Shown here piece by piece: positions 44,590 through 55,999 of a stretch of 64,000 nucleotides of DNA (position 1 is the first letter of the stretch; every line of letters begins with the position of its first letter). The stretch spans positions 19,344,001 through 19,408,000 of the forward strand of contig OU452204.1 of assembly GCA_911728435.2 (NCBI GenBank), in the 5' to 3' direction. A program made the position numbers and the translations under genes. Below the pieces are notes generated by a model. That model was not told the DNA's origin, searched no databases, and worked only from the letters and a program-made list of their open reading frames with translations. Source of the DNA: Apoderus coryli. Taxonomy: Eukaryota; Arthropoda; Insecta; Coleoptera; Attelabidae.

Positions 44590-45470
44590 ATATTGGCTCC
44601 AGCCTCGGCAAGAGGAGTTGCGAAATTACAAATGCAACAACAAATGCATTTTAAATTTGCGATGAATCCGTTAAACTGGGAGATGATTTAATATCAGCAT
44701 GGATGCCATTAAATAGTTTAGTAGCGCCCTAGCTAAAAGATTTGGTAAAAGTAACAGAGCCGTGTCTGGGAACACGAAACAAATCAAGGTTTCTTGTTGG
44801 ACGAATATGGAAAGAGGAATTTCAATGAAGATTCTCAATTAAATATCTTGGTTCATTCAGTGAATGAATTTTATAAATAAGTTTACCAAAATGCAGGCGA
44901 AATCTTTCATCAATACTCAACCACTTGTACCCGATCATTGCTGCGGTTATGTGATCAAACTACCTCAAACCAACGGAAAAGCGCAAGCAAGCATTTTGAA
45001 TCCTCTGCAATCTGTCCCTGTCCCTCTGAACCAATGTCACTATATTGCAGTAGCTCAGAAAGGAAAGAACCAGCGCATCACAATTATATTATTATCTTTT
45101 TCAGTCGAAACGCGTCCATTCTGAATCATGGATATAAATTAAGAATATCTCTCTGATATAGATTAAGTACTTCAAGAAAAATTAAGAAGAGTAATGGTCC
45201 GAGAATACTCCCCTGGGGAACCCTTGATGTCCATCTGAACTCTTTGACATCTATCATACAAGTAATTTTAATAAGTTTAAAAAATTGATGAAGATCCCAG
45301 CTTGCAGAGGTTGCTAGATGTGGAACGATTCCTCATGAAGCCATGCTCGAATGTGCTAACATTTGGTTGGACCAGGTGGGTGTAAATCTATGTAGTCCCT
45401 TAAAGTCTCAGGTACAATATTGTGGTCTTTGGGACATAAACCACTTAATGTTGTTGGTACATAAATAACC
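44590..45470 (-). pseudogene. Degenerate LINE, minus strand
   Basis: Around 45240-45160 the minus strand reads SRVPQGSILGPLLFLIFLEV (RT motif B). Near 44840-44640 it reads FHIRPTRNLDLFRVPRHGSV and KLFNGIHADIKSS, resembling the C-terminal tail after RT. Stops and shifts occur throughout, and motif C was not found. An old copy. Confidence 0.6.
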
Positions 45471-47002
45471 AAAATGTAAAAACTTTGTAAATAAGTGAAA
45501 AGCCATTCTTTGAATAAAACGGCAACATTTTTGATTTATTTATTTTTCATAATATAACAATTATGATGACATTGGTTTCATACTTCCATTTCAAAAAGAT
45601 GAATTCTTTTCTCGTTAACATCCATCAAAAAGCTTCTTTTTTTTTGCTCCAAAAATAAAAAAAACGAACAAAGAAAAACAAGGATCGAGCTTTCCGGTAT
45701 TATCATAGAAATGGAGCTAACAGGCTCGATAATATTTTCCTGGTAGTCTATTGAAGTAGACACGGCGTTTCCTTACGTGAAAATGGAAAGATCTAAGAAG
45801 GAATGGACCCTTCTCTATCATGTTCAATGTTCCAACAAGTGAGCAGGACAGGACAATGCCATCACATACGGGATGCTCCTTTGCCGTCACAACTGCCAAA
45901 ATTATAGAATCGTGGTAGAGGATCTCAAGCGAAATCCCAAGCTGTGATTCTTGATACTTTTCTGGACCTAAAGAATGGGTTGAACTGGTTGAACCAACTC
46001 TAAAAAAGGCAAAAACAATTTTAGCTTCAAATGAAATTATTGCGAACGGTTTGTTTTCCTTCCTTCAGAAGGTTAATACTACGCTGATACATTCCAACGT
46101 TTGAAGGACGGTCATTACGATCGCTAGGCATCATAATTTGTTTAAAGCAACCTGCATATTTAAAAGAAAAGTCAAATAAACGTAATTACCTCAATGCTGT
46201 ACAATAAATACAATTCAATCTCGTGATTTTGCTAACTACATTGTTACCTATATCTATCTATTCATCATCAGAGGTATACACGATTTCCAAACGATTTATG
46301 ACACAACTTGCCGCTCAATTCCGTAATTGACAAGTAGCATTACGACTGCAAAACTATACCTACAAAAAGTGTGGAACATTCAGCACTGTTTCTCCCAAAT
46401 AAAAAAAATTTTTTTTTGGACAATCCATACCTCGAATGATGCATGTAGAGCAGCTACCGAATTTATGTTCCCAATTACAGTAACGCTAAAATGTTAATTT
46501 AAAAAAAAAGGCATACTCGACGCGCGGTGATATAAAACTCTGCGAAACTGCATCGTTTTTAAAAATTACAAGCAGAAGAGTAAAAAAAAAGCGCGGGGCT
46601 ATATGATATTTTGCATATTTGATGGGTTCGTTTTGTTTCATTAAATTTAAAAATCACATCGAATTTTTTGTCTGCAACTGAAACAATGCCTGCCCGTGGA
46701 GAATATAAATATATGATGGCTGTTCCTCGTTCGTTCGGACACATTTTTTAAATGAAATATCGGGGGCGATATAGATGTGCTTGCCCACATTTCTCGATAC
46801 GGAACGCAAAAATAATTAAACATTTTTCAGGCATGCGGAAAAAGTTTGACAGACAAATAAAAATGGCCATTTGAAATATGAGTATAGGAAAAATGTACGC
46901 TTGCTATGTTTTGTTTTTATTTTGTTCGTTACTTGTTTTGCACGAATCATACCCCAATGGACGCTGCTGTGTGCAATGCTCATTTATAAATTTTTTTTAT
47001 AT
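45471..47002. other. Interval without a recognised gene
   Basis: AT-rich. Several frames of about 60 codons (45578-45763, 45717-45899, 46559-46744, all minus) are unrecognised. Confidence 0.4.
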
Positions 47003-47460
47003 ATTTTTCTTTTTCACAACTGTACACGGTGTTTCCAACGGTCGACTCTATCGATGGGTTTTATAGACTTTGTCAAGGCGTTCGACTCCGTTAAGCGTGA
47101 GGCTCTGTGAAGGATATTGAAACAAATCCCTGAGTTGGAGGAATTCATACTCGTTAGCGAGTGAATGCTGATGATGATGTTAGACGTTTACAGAAATCGA
47201 GACATAGGATGATTTTGAAACGGTTACTTAAATAAGTCAATCTTATTCATACTTAATTTGTACCACTTCCGGTTATCCCGGAAGTCTATAGCAACTTCCT
47301 AATTTTAAATGGAACACCCTACATATTATTATTATATTTTTCTTTTTGAAAAACTATACACAGTGTTTCAGACGGTCGCTAGTAGGTGAGACGTGAAAAA
47401 CGACACATAGGTAGGATGATTTTGAAAATTTGGTTACTTAGATATATGTCAATCTACACC
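47003..47460. repeat. Two diverged direct repeats, offset about 336 bp
   Basis: 47003-47045 (TTTTCTTTTTCACAACTGTA, then CACGGTGTTTCCAACGG) recurs at 47339-47380 as TTTCTTTTTGAAAAACTATA, CACAGTGTTTCAGACGG. GACATAGGATGATTTTGAAA at 47201 recurs in the second copy as CACATAGGTAGGATGATTTT from about 47404, both followed by GGTTACTTA..GTCAATCT. This leads directly into the satellite array. Confidence 0.6.
47059..47150 (+). pseudogene. LINE RT motif A scrap (RTE-like)
   Basis: The frame reads FIDFVKAFDSVKREAL, then a stop at 47108-47110, then RILKQIPELEEF. DF.KAFDSV.REALW.IL is typical of RTE-type RT motif A. Nothing more of the element was found. Confidence 0.6.
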
Positions 47461-47470
47461 TTTTCTAACA

Positions 47471-49440
47471 GTATTTCAAAAACGGTCACATGCATTGCAA
47501 AATAGTCATTTTATTTTCAAAAAGTAGCATTTGAATTTTCAAATTGTTATGTAGACTTCAAAAGTATTTCAAAAACGGTCATGTGTATTTCAAAATAGTC
47601 ATTTGATTTTCGAAAAGCATTTTATTTTCAAATTGTTACGTAGATTTCAAAAACGGCCACGTGTTTTTCAAAATAGTCATTTGATTTTCAAAAAGTAGCA
47701 TTAGAATTTTCAAATTGTTATGTAGACTTCAAAAGTATTTTAAAAACGGCCACGTGTTTTTCAAAATAGTCATTTGATTTTCAAAAAGTAGCATTTGAAT
47801 TTTCAAATTGTTATGTAGACTTCAAAAGTATTTCAAAAACGGTCATGTGTATTTCAAAATAGTCATTTGATTTTCGAAAAGCATTTTATTTTCAAATTGT
47901 TACGTATATTTCAAAAACGGCCACGTGTTTTTCAAAATAGTCATTTGATTTTCAAAAAGTAGCATTTGAATTTTCAAATTGTTATGTAGACTTCAAAAGT
48001 ATTAAAACGGTCATGTGTATTTCAAAATAGTCATTTGATTTTCGAAAAGCATTTTATTTTCAAGTTGTTACGTAGATTTCAAAAACGACCACGTGTTTTT
48101 CAAAATAGTCATTTGATTTTCAAAAAGTAGCATTTGAATTTTCAAATTGTTATGTAGACTTCAAAAGTATTTTAAAAACGGCCACGTGTTTTTCAAAATA
48201 GTCATTTGATTTTCAAAAAGCAGCATTTGAATTTTCAAATTGTTATGTAGACTTCAAAAGTATTTCAAAAACGGTCATGTGTATTTCAAAATAGTCATTT
48301 GATTTTCGAAAAGCATTTTATTTTCAAATTGTTACGTAGATTTCAAAAACGGCCACGTGTTTTTCAAAATAGTCATTTGATTTTCAAAAAGTAGCATTTG
48401 AATTTTCAAATTGTTATGTAGACTTCAAAAGTATTTTAAAAACGGCCACGTGTTTTTCAAAATAGTCATTTGATTTTCAAAAAGCATTTTATTTTCAAGT
48501 TGTTACGTAGATTTCAAAAACGGCCACGTGTTTTTCAAAATAGTCATTTGATTTTCAAAAAGTAGCATTTGAATTTTCAAATTGTTATGTAGACTTCAAA
48601 AGTATTTTAAAAACGGCCACGTGTTTTTCAAAATAGTCATTTGATTTTCAAAAAGCATTTTATTTTCAAGTTGTTACGTAGATTTCAAAAACGGCCACGT
48701 GTTTTTCAAAATAGTCATTTGATTTTGAAAAAGTAGCATTTGAATTTTCAAATTGTTATGTAGACTTCAAAAGTATTTCAAAAACGGTCATGTGTATTTC
48801 AAAATAGTCATTTGATTTTCAAAAAGCATTTTATTTTCAAGTTGTTACGTAGATTTCAAAAACGGCCACGTGTTTTTCAAAATAGTCATTTGATTTTCAA
48901 AAAGTAGCATTTGAATTTTCAAATTGTTATGTAGACTTCAAAAGTATTTTAAAAACGGCCACGTGTTTTTCAAAATAGTCATTTGATTTTCAAAAAGCAT
49001 TTTATTTTCAAGTTGTTACGTAGATTTCAAAAACGGCCAGGTGTTTTTCAAAATAGTCATTTGATTTTCAAAAAGTAGCATTTGAATTTTCAAATTGTTA
49101 TGTAGACTTCAAAAGTATTTCAAAAACGGTCATGTGTATTTCAAAATAGTCATTCGATTTTCGAAAAGCATTTTATTTTCAAGTTGTTACGTAGATTTCA
49201 AAAACGGCCACGTGTTTTTCAAAATAGTCATTTGATTTTGAAAAAGTAGCATTTGAATTTTCAAATTGTTATGTAGACTTCAAAAGTATTTCAAAAACGG
49301 TCATGTGTATTTCAAAATAGTCATTCGATTTTCAAAAAGTAGCATTTGAATTTTCAAATTGTTACGCAGATTTCAAAAAGAGTAAAGTGGATTTCAAATT
49401 AGTCATTTGAATTTTCAAAATTATCAAAAGTAGTTCAAAG
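47471..49440. repeat. Satellite array, 171-bp dimeric unit (93 + 78 bp)
   Basis: The word GTAGACTTC recurs at 47551, 47722, 47815, 47986, 48154, 48247, 48418, 48589, 48760, 48931, 49102 and 49273. Spacings are 171, 93, 171, 168, 93, then 171 six times. The repeat is a dimer of a 93-base half (with GGCCACGTG and GTAGCATTTGAATTTTC) and a 78-base half (with GGTCATGTG and GCATTTTATTTTCAA) that share their first 50 bases or so. In places the 78-base half carries GGCCACGTG, indicating exchange between halves. Ends are diverged (47471-47550 and after about 49330). No coding. Confidence 0.92.
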
Positions 49441-50092
49441 ACTATCATTTTAATAATTAATTAATTTGAATTTCAAAATGCTTCAAGGAGGTGCCGAAAG
49501 TATATAATAACTTATTTGTTTTAAATGGAACACCCTACATCTTAATACATTTTTAGATTGCGTATTCAATTTGAACTTTTGTGTAAATAATTTATTTTAG
49601 TTTTTTTTTCGCAAAAAACATTTCCCAGAAGACAAAATTGTAATTTCTTCGATTGACCGAATTAAGCACCAAAATAATCCTGTCACGTTTTCCATAAACG
49701 TCTAACCTACCATCCACTGTGAAACACCGTGTATATGTATGGAATTTCGATGCTTCTGATTGGCGAATCGAGTCTACAATGTGCTCATTTTTATATTTTT
49801 TTGTGAATCGTTTTAATGTATAATCGATAAATAACATATTGTGTTGGATTTCGCGTTGCCAACTAACAACTCCATGAAGTGGTTCATAATATCAGTGGCG
49901 TAGAAAATATTACAAACATTTACTTTACTGTTTGACGAAAATTATAATCAATTATCGATGCATCATTTGGTGAAGAAATCCTTTTAGTTCATTATAGTAT
50001 ACGGAATACAGGAGTCACTGACTTATAGACTTCTAAAACAAATTTCTTGGGGATAGGCACGCGTACCACTTATAGCTGATTATTATTTACAA
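49441..50092. other. Right flank of the satellite, no gene
   Basis: TAAATGGAACACCCTACAT at 49522-49540 repeats the same word at 47306-47324 on the left side of the array. The 81-codon minus frame at 49592-49837 is unrecognised. Confidence 0.5.
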
Positions 50093-52160
50093 AAGAAAGC
50101 TCAATGCTAATTTCCAGTTGATCTCAAATTTTCATTCAAAAAAGAAAGCTCATTTCGAAATTCAAGCTCTATGGTAATTTGAAGCAACAACATTCTTTAA
50201 AAGGAAAGCTCAATACAAATTTTCAGCTTTGGAGAACTTTACAATAATGCTATGCACTTTTTTTCAAAATATTAACTGAATACGAGTTTCTAGGTTTATC
50301 GCAATTCAAAACTCAAAGTATCTTTGAAAAGAAAACTCAATACGAATTAATGTACGGCTCTATAGAACTTTGAAGTTCAAATTTTCACGTGAAAAGAAGG
50401 CTCATTTCCAGCTCTATAGTAATTCTGAACTTAAGCTTTTTTTAAAAGAAAGGTGAGTACAAGCAATTTTTTTTAAACAGAGCTTAAGTATAAGCTTTTC
50501 CCCATCTTTGTTAAAATGATTTGCTTCCCAAAAAATAGGACAGCCTCTTCTTTCAATATGAAGTTTTAAAATAGAGTTATGCCATGTTATAGCTCGAAAC
50601 ACATCTGAACTTTACCAAAAGAAAACTTACCTACTCTTTAGTAGATATGAATTTTTGTTCATTTTATTAATGGTCGTTCGCAAATTGAAGCCTCTGGTAT
50701 TGAAAACGCCTACGACATTAAGTCTCGATAATATAATATATAATAATAACTCAGCACATAATGTGCGAAAGCAGCTTAAAATTCCTGCTATCTCAGGAAG
50801 CCAGTTGAAATTAATTTCGACCATCCAACTGAATTTATTGAAATAGCAATAATAATAATAATAATTGTAAATATAAAACTTTTTTGTTCGTTCTGACGAC
50901 TCTCGCATTTCGTAGATCTATAGAAATAAATAAATAAATATATATATCGCCCTCAAGGCCAGTTAATTCACATAGACATATCAATTTGTTTTTATTTTTA
51001 TTGCACGTAATTCAAAACATACATTACGATTATCGTTATTAGGCTGTGTTTAAGTGTCCGTGAGATCTGCAAAGTGTACAGGTTCTATATTTTCATGTTG
51101 GCATTACTGTAAATTTTATTATTATTATAGTTTTTTTTATAATATGTTATGTTGTTATTATTTTTATTTTTGATATATTTAATCATTTTGTTAGTATCTG
51201 GTTTCTTCTGTGTATTGTCTACAGGGTTTCTTCCAATGCTTCTTTTGATTATGAATTTAAAATGGGGTCTTGAGGAGCCTAGGAATGAGTCAGGCCCCCA
51301 CGAACTAAACTAAACCCTATATTGAAGATTTTTAACGGTTTGAAAAAAATCTTCCCCACAAGGAACTATTAAATCGGTTCTGTCAACTCTCAATCTCGCG
51401 AAGGTCAACCAAAATATGTTCTGATTCCAAAAACATCGATGCTCTACCCAAAATGTTCTAGATAATTTGACCGAGGCTCAAAAAAGAGCTCCTGGCGATT
51501 GATGTAAGGAAACCCCAAACAAATTCGACGTAAAAAGCTCAATACTAAGTCTCTAGCTCTTTGGTAATTAAAACCTTAATCTTAAAAAACTCATTACTAA
51601 TTTACAGCTTTTAGTAAATTGAAGTTTAAAAATTAAAGCTCAATAAAAATTTGAAACTCTATAGTACATAATTCGAAGAAGAAAGCTTAATATTCTCTAT
51701 GTTAAATTGAGGCTCCAAATTTTATTTATAAAACAAAGCTTAATACGAATATCAAGTTCAAAGCTTAAATGGTTTTTAAAAAGAAGGTTTTTTACAAATT
51801 TCCGCCTCTATAGTATTTCGAAGCAGACGCTTTTAAAAAGAAAAGCTAAATATTGCGTATCCAGCTCTATTTGGTAATTAAAACTTTAAACTTAAAAACT
51901 TCATTACGAATGTACAGCCTTATAGAACTTGAAGCTCATATTTGTATTTAAAATATAAAGCTTAATACGTATATCAAGTTCCATAGTTATTCCAAGCTTA
52001 AATGTTTGATAAAAAGAAAGCTTTATGGTAATTTGAAGCTCCACCTTGTATTTCAATAGTAATTCAAAGCTCAAACTTTTATTTTAAAATAAACATTTAA
52101 AAATGCAACTCTATAGTATTTTTTAAAATACAAAGCTTAATTTGAATTTGCAGCAGAAGT
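50093..52160. repeat. Diverged minisatellite of about 60 bp, interrupted
   Basis: Variants of AAAGAAAGCTCAATACGAAT followed by TTCCAGCTCTATAGTAATTT and GAAGCTCAAATTTT recur at 50095, 50144, 50204, about 50331, 50396 and 50448. They recur again through about 51531-52150. Spacings are 49-65 bases or near multiples. Between about 50610 and 51530 the pattern is lost. Divergence between units is high, so this is an old array. Confidence 0.6.
50611..51529. other. Non-repeat DNA interrupting the minisatellite
   Basis: Holds AAT and AAAT microsatellites (50850-50870, 50926-50940). About 51215-51310 is moderately GC-richer. It may be an insertion that split the array, but I see no element ends and no gene. 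Confidence 0.35.
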
Positions 52161-53690
52161 AGCTTTTGGAGCTATCTACTGAATAACTGTAGTTTTTTGG
52201 GATTAGACCCCTGTTTTGTGGATTTCTCCTCAACGTTTCAACAACATGAGGCATCTTCAGGACCTCGCATTTTAATTTTTGCCCAAATTTACTTTAAATT
52301 TGCTCATACACCCTTTTATGAGAACTAATAATCCTATTCGAAAGATCAAAAACTAATCCAATGTATTAAAGTGAAACTATCGCATATATCACCACAGTGA
52401 ATTTTTTATAATTCCGCATATAGAACATGAATATTTTACACTAAAACTAGAAGCTTTTTTCATAAAAATTCACCTCGTGCGTGAGTACGATACGGATCGA
52501 GAGCTAATCTAATCTTGTTATGGAGCAGGCAGAACGTTTTATCAACAGAGATGTACTTGGCGAATTTTAAAGTGCTGATGCCATGTGGAGAGGGATGTGA
52601 AAAATCAGGACAAATTGCAGAGATCGATGTATGTTCAAATCAAATATAATATCAACAATTTTGTTTTCCCTTTCCTTGTTCAAACAAACTTTATAGGATT
52701 TATGAGGTGTGTAAAATGAGTAATGAGACTGATCTGATCTGAATCATATTGATATGATCTTTGATACCTTAGAAGATTTTTCTGTACCACTTTGCAAAGA
52801 TTTATATTGCTTCTGCACACGCGAGTTGAAATAATTTCATTTGAGTCTTGTTGCTAGTCGAATCGGGGTCACAAATACGTTGTCAGCCAGCATTCTATGC
52901 AAGACTTGAGACTAAACACCTGATAGTCCCGTTTGTTTGTAAATATTGCTTTCTTGACATCAAATAAAACCTTTCCATTTTAGGTTCTACGAAGCCGGTG
53001 CTGTTAGAGAAAATAGACTTCTCCCAGGCCTATACATACGAGCAGATCACTAAAATCGCTATAAATCCTAAAATATTTATAGAAATATAGGAGAATTATT
53101 TAGCAGGCAATGCTCTTTTTTTTTTTTTTTTGAAATGCGTTATTGCCTTTTGCTCCCTGATTGATGTGTCGTTTTGCCTCTTTTTTTTCTGTCTGCGTCC
53201 GACTATATATCGATTTGAATATTTCATTTTAATAGCGACTATGTTATAAGTTCGAAGCTGCAAGCACTCTATTTTTCTATATAAATATATGAGAAAATTT
53301 ATGAAGATTAATAGCTTTTTTTGTTAATTAAAAAAAAAATGGTTAACGGATTTATTGTGAAAGACAAAATTGCGCTATTTATTTATAGTTCTATTTTTGA
53401 GCTTAACTTGAGGCCTATTGGGCTTTGAGGCTATCAGGAACGCCCGAACAATTTTTTTAACATTTTTATTGGTACAAAGCACCACTGTGCGCGCGTTTTT
53501 TCTATCTTCTTGCTTTTGCATACCCTTGATCTTTCCTAGGATCATGCTGGTAAACTCTGAAACTTTTTTGGTTAACCAAAATCAGCCTTTTTAAGCCTAG
53601 TGTATCTCAATAACATTATCTTAATCAAATCAGTAGAAGAACACATGCACAATTTGGAATATTATAATATTAGATACACTCGGAAAAGTA
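52161..53690. other. Interval with a hammerhead-like word, no gene
   Basis: On the minus strand CTGAAGA (52260-52254) is followed by GAAACG (52239-52234) with a weak or decayed stem. The rest is AT-rich; poly-T at 53118-53133. Confidence 0.4.
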
Positions 53691-53691
53691 T

Positions 53692-54775
53692 ATAATAAAA
53701 ATAATAATAATAATAATAATAGCATTTATTTCCTACAGGTCACACTCATTTACAGGAAAATCTAAAGCACATAACACAGAATAACACTTTATATATAAAT
53801 AAAAATAAAAGAAACAAGATTGATATAAAGTAAATAATAATCACAATATAGGTAATAACAAATAATAAAATAATAATAAATAATAAAACTTACTTACAAT
53901 TGCAGACTAAAAAGATGTTACCATGTTATAGAGCAATTCATCCCCTGAGAACCCTCGATCATCACCCATTAAGAAGGCTATTGGTGATTTAAGACAGAGA
54001 CGAAAAGTTAATGTCCAGGTGACCACAATGCCGATTAAAAGAATCACACATGAAGTATATCGTACTCTGCGACAATACATTGGTCCTGGAAGGACCGATG
54101 GTGAACGGGGCAACATGCCTGGCTTCTAGGCGGGGCACACGAAATCTTATCCCCTGTAAAAGATCTGGACAGTCCACTGCACCGTGTAATATCTTATACA
54201 AGATCTTAATTCCGCATAAAATTCTTCGCAACTCGAGGGAGGGAATCTCGAAACGCAGAAGCATGGCGGCGTGGTCACTTCCTCTCGGTGGATAAACATT
54301 ATCCGCTCTGAAAACCAGATACTTGAGAAAGCGTCTCTGGACTTCATATATGGGGCTCCACACAACTGAACCAAATTCCAACTTTGTCCTAACGAATGCA
54401 TAATATAGCACCTTCATTGTGAAAATATCATTAAACTGACGACAATTTCGAATAATGCAACCCAGTACACGATTAGCACCAGAAACAACGCTCAAAATTT
54501 GCGGCACGACGGTAAACTCTCGATCGAAAATGACGCCCAGGTCCCTAACCTCAATCAAACTTTCTAAGGAAACACCGAATAAGCAATAATTGAAGTTCAA
54601 CGCGCTCTTAAGTCTAGAGAAACTGACTACCTTACACTTGGAGACATTGAGCATTAAAGGGTTACTGATACACCAATCGCAGAGGATCTTTAAATTGGTC
54701 TGTAGGAATTCACAATCTTCATATGAGACAACACGCAGAAAAACCTTCAAGTCATCCGCATAAGCGGTATATGCA
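53692..54775 (-). pseudogene. LINE family C copy truncated just before RT motif C
   Basis: Minus-strand coding begins CAYTAYADDLKVFLRVV at about 54771, so only motif C of the RT catalytic centre remains (both Asp intact). It then runs CDWCISNPLMLNVSKCKVVS, EVRDLGVIFDREFTVVPQIL, VRTKLEFGSVVWSPIYEVQR, KYLVFRADNVYPPRGSDHAA and YFMCDSFNRHCGHLDIN, to the stop at 53989. The 253-codon frame is unbroken. The 3' UTR ends in an ATT/AAT tail at 53697-53722. The gene order and KYLVF..D.VYP.RG motif match the 40.1 kb copy, so it is the same family or clade. It is inactive through 5' truncation. Confidence 0.8.
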
Positions 54776-55707
54776 CAGTTTCACCAATTATCAAGTATCT
54801 AGGCCACCTAAAAGCTTCAGAAGGAGTAAAGACAGGTTCGGGGAAAACAAAACCGTACATGAGGGACAATTCCAAAAAAATAAACATCAAATTTTTCTAT
54901 CTCTGGCCTGTGTACACTTTACAGAAGTTTTTGCTGACTTCGCAATACTTCTTCATCAGAGGAAAAACAACCTTCCATTTGGAAATCAGTTTACTGTATA
55001 GCAAAGTTCTTTTGTGAAGTTTTGTTTATTTTGAAAGAATACTTATGTGCAATTACTACACAACGTTGCCAAACGTCATCCACGATATTTTACGCTAAAT
55101 ATTCACGTGTTATGAAGGTTAAATTTATAAAAAATGAAAACAAAAAGACCTGTTATTTTAAGATCCATTCAAATCAATCAAATTTACTCATGATTTAGGA
55201 CAATCTCACTATCAAAAATTGCAGGTATCCAAATTCATTATAAATCTGGCGTTTCTTTTAGGAGACCTTTTAAGACACCTCAACCCTACTCTGGCGAAAC
55301 GCCAATGACATTACACAACATTATTAATTACTGTATAAGCAAAATAACAAATGAGCAAAGAAGCATGAATAAAACATAGCACAATTGAAAATATTAAGAG
55401 TAGGAGTACATTTGTCATATTTGCTATTTCCGTAATTTCAGCCTTTTATGTTAATCACTCTTTCAGTTCTACGTTGTTGTTTTTTTTTTCTAATTAATAC
55501 CAGAGTGTCTTCTTATAAATTAAGAAAGGCAGAGGTATATGCTCGTAACTTCCTTTCATCAGAATAAATTACTTGTGAGTTTATTTTTCTATACATTTTT
55601 GGTTAGTGGTCAACTAAATTCCTTTCGTTGATGGATTAATTTCCGCGGTCTTAAGAGTGTATTGACCCTTATGGAAATCAGTCTGTTTTAGACCTTCGAG
55701 AGAAGTA
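54776..55707. other. Interval without a recognised gene
   Basis: The plus frame 54723-55001 overlaps the LINE edge and then flank; it is unrecognised. AT-rich otherwise. Confidence 0.4.
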
Positions 55708-55928
55708 CAAATTACAACAATAGGTTAAATAACGCACGCAAGAATACTAAATATAAATGACATGGGTGAAAATATGTCTTCAGTCTACACTACAATTAGA
55801 CAACATCACGGAGTACAGGTAGTAAATTACCTGAAGAAGGCAACAGATGTACGTTGCCGAAACGTTGTTTTTTTAAAAATGTTTGACAATAAATAACAAG
55901 GCATTATTTAACCTGTTGTTGTAATTTG
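55708..55928. mobile_element. 221-bp inverted-repeat element containing a hammerhead-like core
   Basis: CAAATTACAACAATAGGTTA through 55732 is inverted at 55904-55928 with 24 of 25 bases matching. Inside, at 55831-55863, CTGAAGA is followed by a perfect 6-bp stem (GGCAAC at 55839-55844 with GTTGCC at 55853-55858, loop AGATGTAC) and GAAAC. No coding capacity. It is possibly a small non-autonomous element. The terminal repeats and the motif are plain in the sequence; any transposition or cleavage is inference. Confidence 0.6.
55831..55867 (+). ncRNA. Hammerhead-like core (CTGANGA, stem, GAAAC)
   Basis: All conserved core letters C-U-G-A-N-G-A and G-A-A-A are present, separated by a 6-bp perfect stem. 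One unpaired A lies between the CUGANGA box and the stem, which the canonical fold does not have. I could not find matching stem III strands or the usual UH cleavage site. It may be only a hammerhead-like hairpin. Penelope-type retroelements and small retrozymes are known carriers of such motifs. Confidence 0.35.
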
Positions 55929-55999
55929 TGAGCCTCATCCTAAGAAGTTTTCAAATCTAAATATTGAAGAAATAAGGCTCAAAAAAAGAAAACTAAATA

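Noticed and set aside
47471..49440. Relation to primate alpha satellite because of the 171-bp period
   Set aside because: Only the length matches. The sequence is unlike alpha satellite, the unit is a 93 + 78 dimer, and the rest of the window is arthropod-like.
47471..49440. CRISPR array
   Set aside because: Units are continuous tandem repeats without unique spacers, in a eukaryotic context.
55831..55867. Active hammerhead ribozyme
   Set aside because: The core letters and one stem fit, but an extra base breaks the box-stem junction and no stem III partner or cleavage site was found. Kept as hammerhead-like only.
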